Shown here piece by piece: positions 63,608 through 64,000 of a stretch of 64,000 nucleotides of DNA. Each line of letters opens with the position of its first letter. Position 1 is the stretch's first letter. This DNA comes from Plazaster borealis (taxonomy: Eukaryota > Echinodermata > Asteroidea > Forcipulatida > Labidiasteridae). The stretch is from assembly GCA_021014325.1 (NCBI GenBank), contig JAJGQC010000735.1:25828-89827 (forward strand), written 5' to 3'. A model generated the notes under the pieces. The model was not told the DNA's origin. It did no database searches and worked only from the letters and a program-made list of their open reading frames with translations. The translations under genes were made by a program, and so were the position numbers.

Positions 63608-64000
63608 ACATACACAAAACTAATGTGACAGGCTTTTCCTTATTTTGTTCCGAGATACAACGTCTTGAAATTTGCTCACCCCACCCCCCTGAGCTTTACC
63701 CTGGCTAAGGCGCGGAAATGTGTCATCACGCTTTTTTCAACTTCTTTTTAGAGCCCATACTTTGACAACGATAACAGATATAAGCTTAAAATTTGTAAAT
63801 CAACTAACTTACTAATTAACATGTGGCCCTACTTTCAAAATCTGCCCTTAATTCAAACCCAGTAAACAGACACCAAAAAATCACCTCTTTATTTTCTTGA
63901 ATATTCAGTGAAACTTAGGAATGACGGATTTTGAACCAAATCATCACGTTATAATTACGTGATTTTTCATGGATTTAGGTTAAACTATTTTTTCTCGTTC
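63608..64000. other. Non-coding DNA, no gene recognised
   Basis: AT-rich with a short C-run at 63681-63687. Donor-like words on the minus strand (GTGAGC near 63675 and GTGATT near 63882) lack convincing exons, so no upstream exon of the minus-strand gene is called here. Confidence 0.55.

Overview
This is eukaryotic, most likely animal, DNA. It has long gene-free stretches, a large satellite array, decayed DNA transposons, a non-LTR retrotransposon fragment, a histone-type mRNA 3' end signal and short exons with consensus splice sites. One short transposon at 59168-59538, with terminal repeats of the AAAGGCACTG type flanked by TTAA, resembles a family I associate from memory with echinoderm genomes, especially sea stars. 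The host assignment is therefore an inference and was not checked.

Region 1 (1-55129) is one head-to-tail tandem array of a roughly 457-bp monomer. About 119 complete repeat intervals and two partial ones lie in the window, and the array runs off the left edge, so its true length is unknown. Core monomers are nearly identical. Almost all differences fall in three short slots: a T-run near monomer offset 236, a C-run near 313 and a two-base slot near 64. The monomer contains a TATA-like box, a branch point with polypyrimidine tract and AG, and a 144-nt stretch that ends at a GT. These could mean transcription, but many copies carry single-base indels and I do not call a protein gene. The last monomers (52840-55129) are progressively diverged and have lost CpGs, as expected at the edge of an array that is no longer homogenised. 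A 42-bp hairpin marks the edge at 55131-55172.

Region 2 (55173-58834) is AT-rich non-coding DNA. It holds small direct duplications (56759-56947 and 57273-57636), a fold-back element (57826-58041) and a 61-bp tandem repeat rich in CCCATATGGG-like palindromes (58467-58740).

Region 3 (58835-61411, minus strand) contains three small exons with good splice sites and matching phases. They appear to be the 3' end of an unidentified protein-coding gene that enters from the right; the window shows its last 62 codons. The large last intron carries one intact and one decayed copy of the AAAGGCACTG element.

Region 4 (61412-64000) holds a 1.35-kb element with CACTCTAAAAAA terminal repeats (61757-63107). 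Inside it is a perfect histone-type 3' stem-loop on the minus strand. To its right is a broken C-terminal piece of a LINE reverse-transcriptase polyprotein (about 63180-63607, minus). No bacterial operons, tRNA, rRNA or CRISPR arrays were seen.
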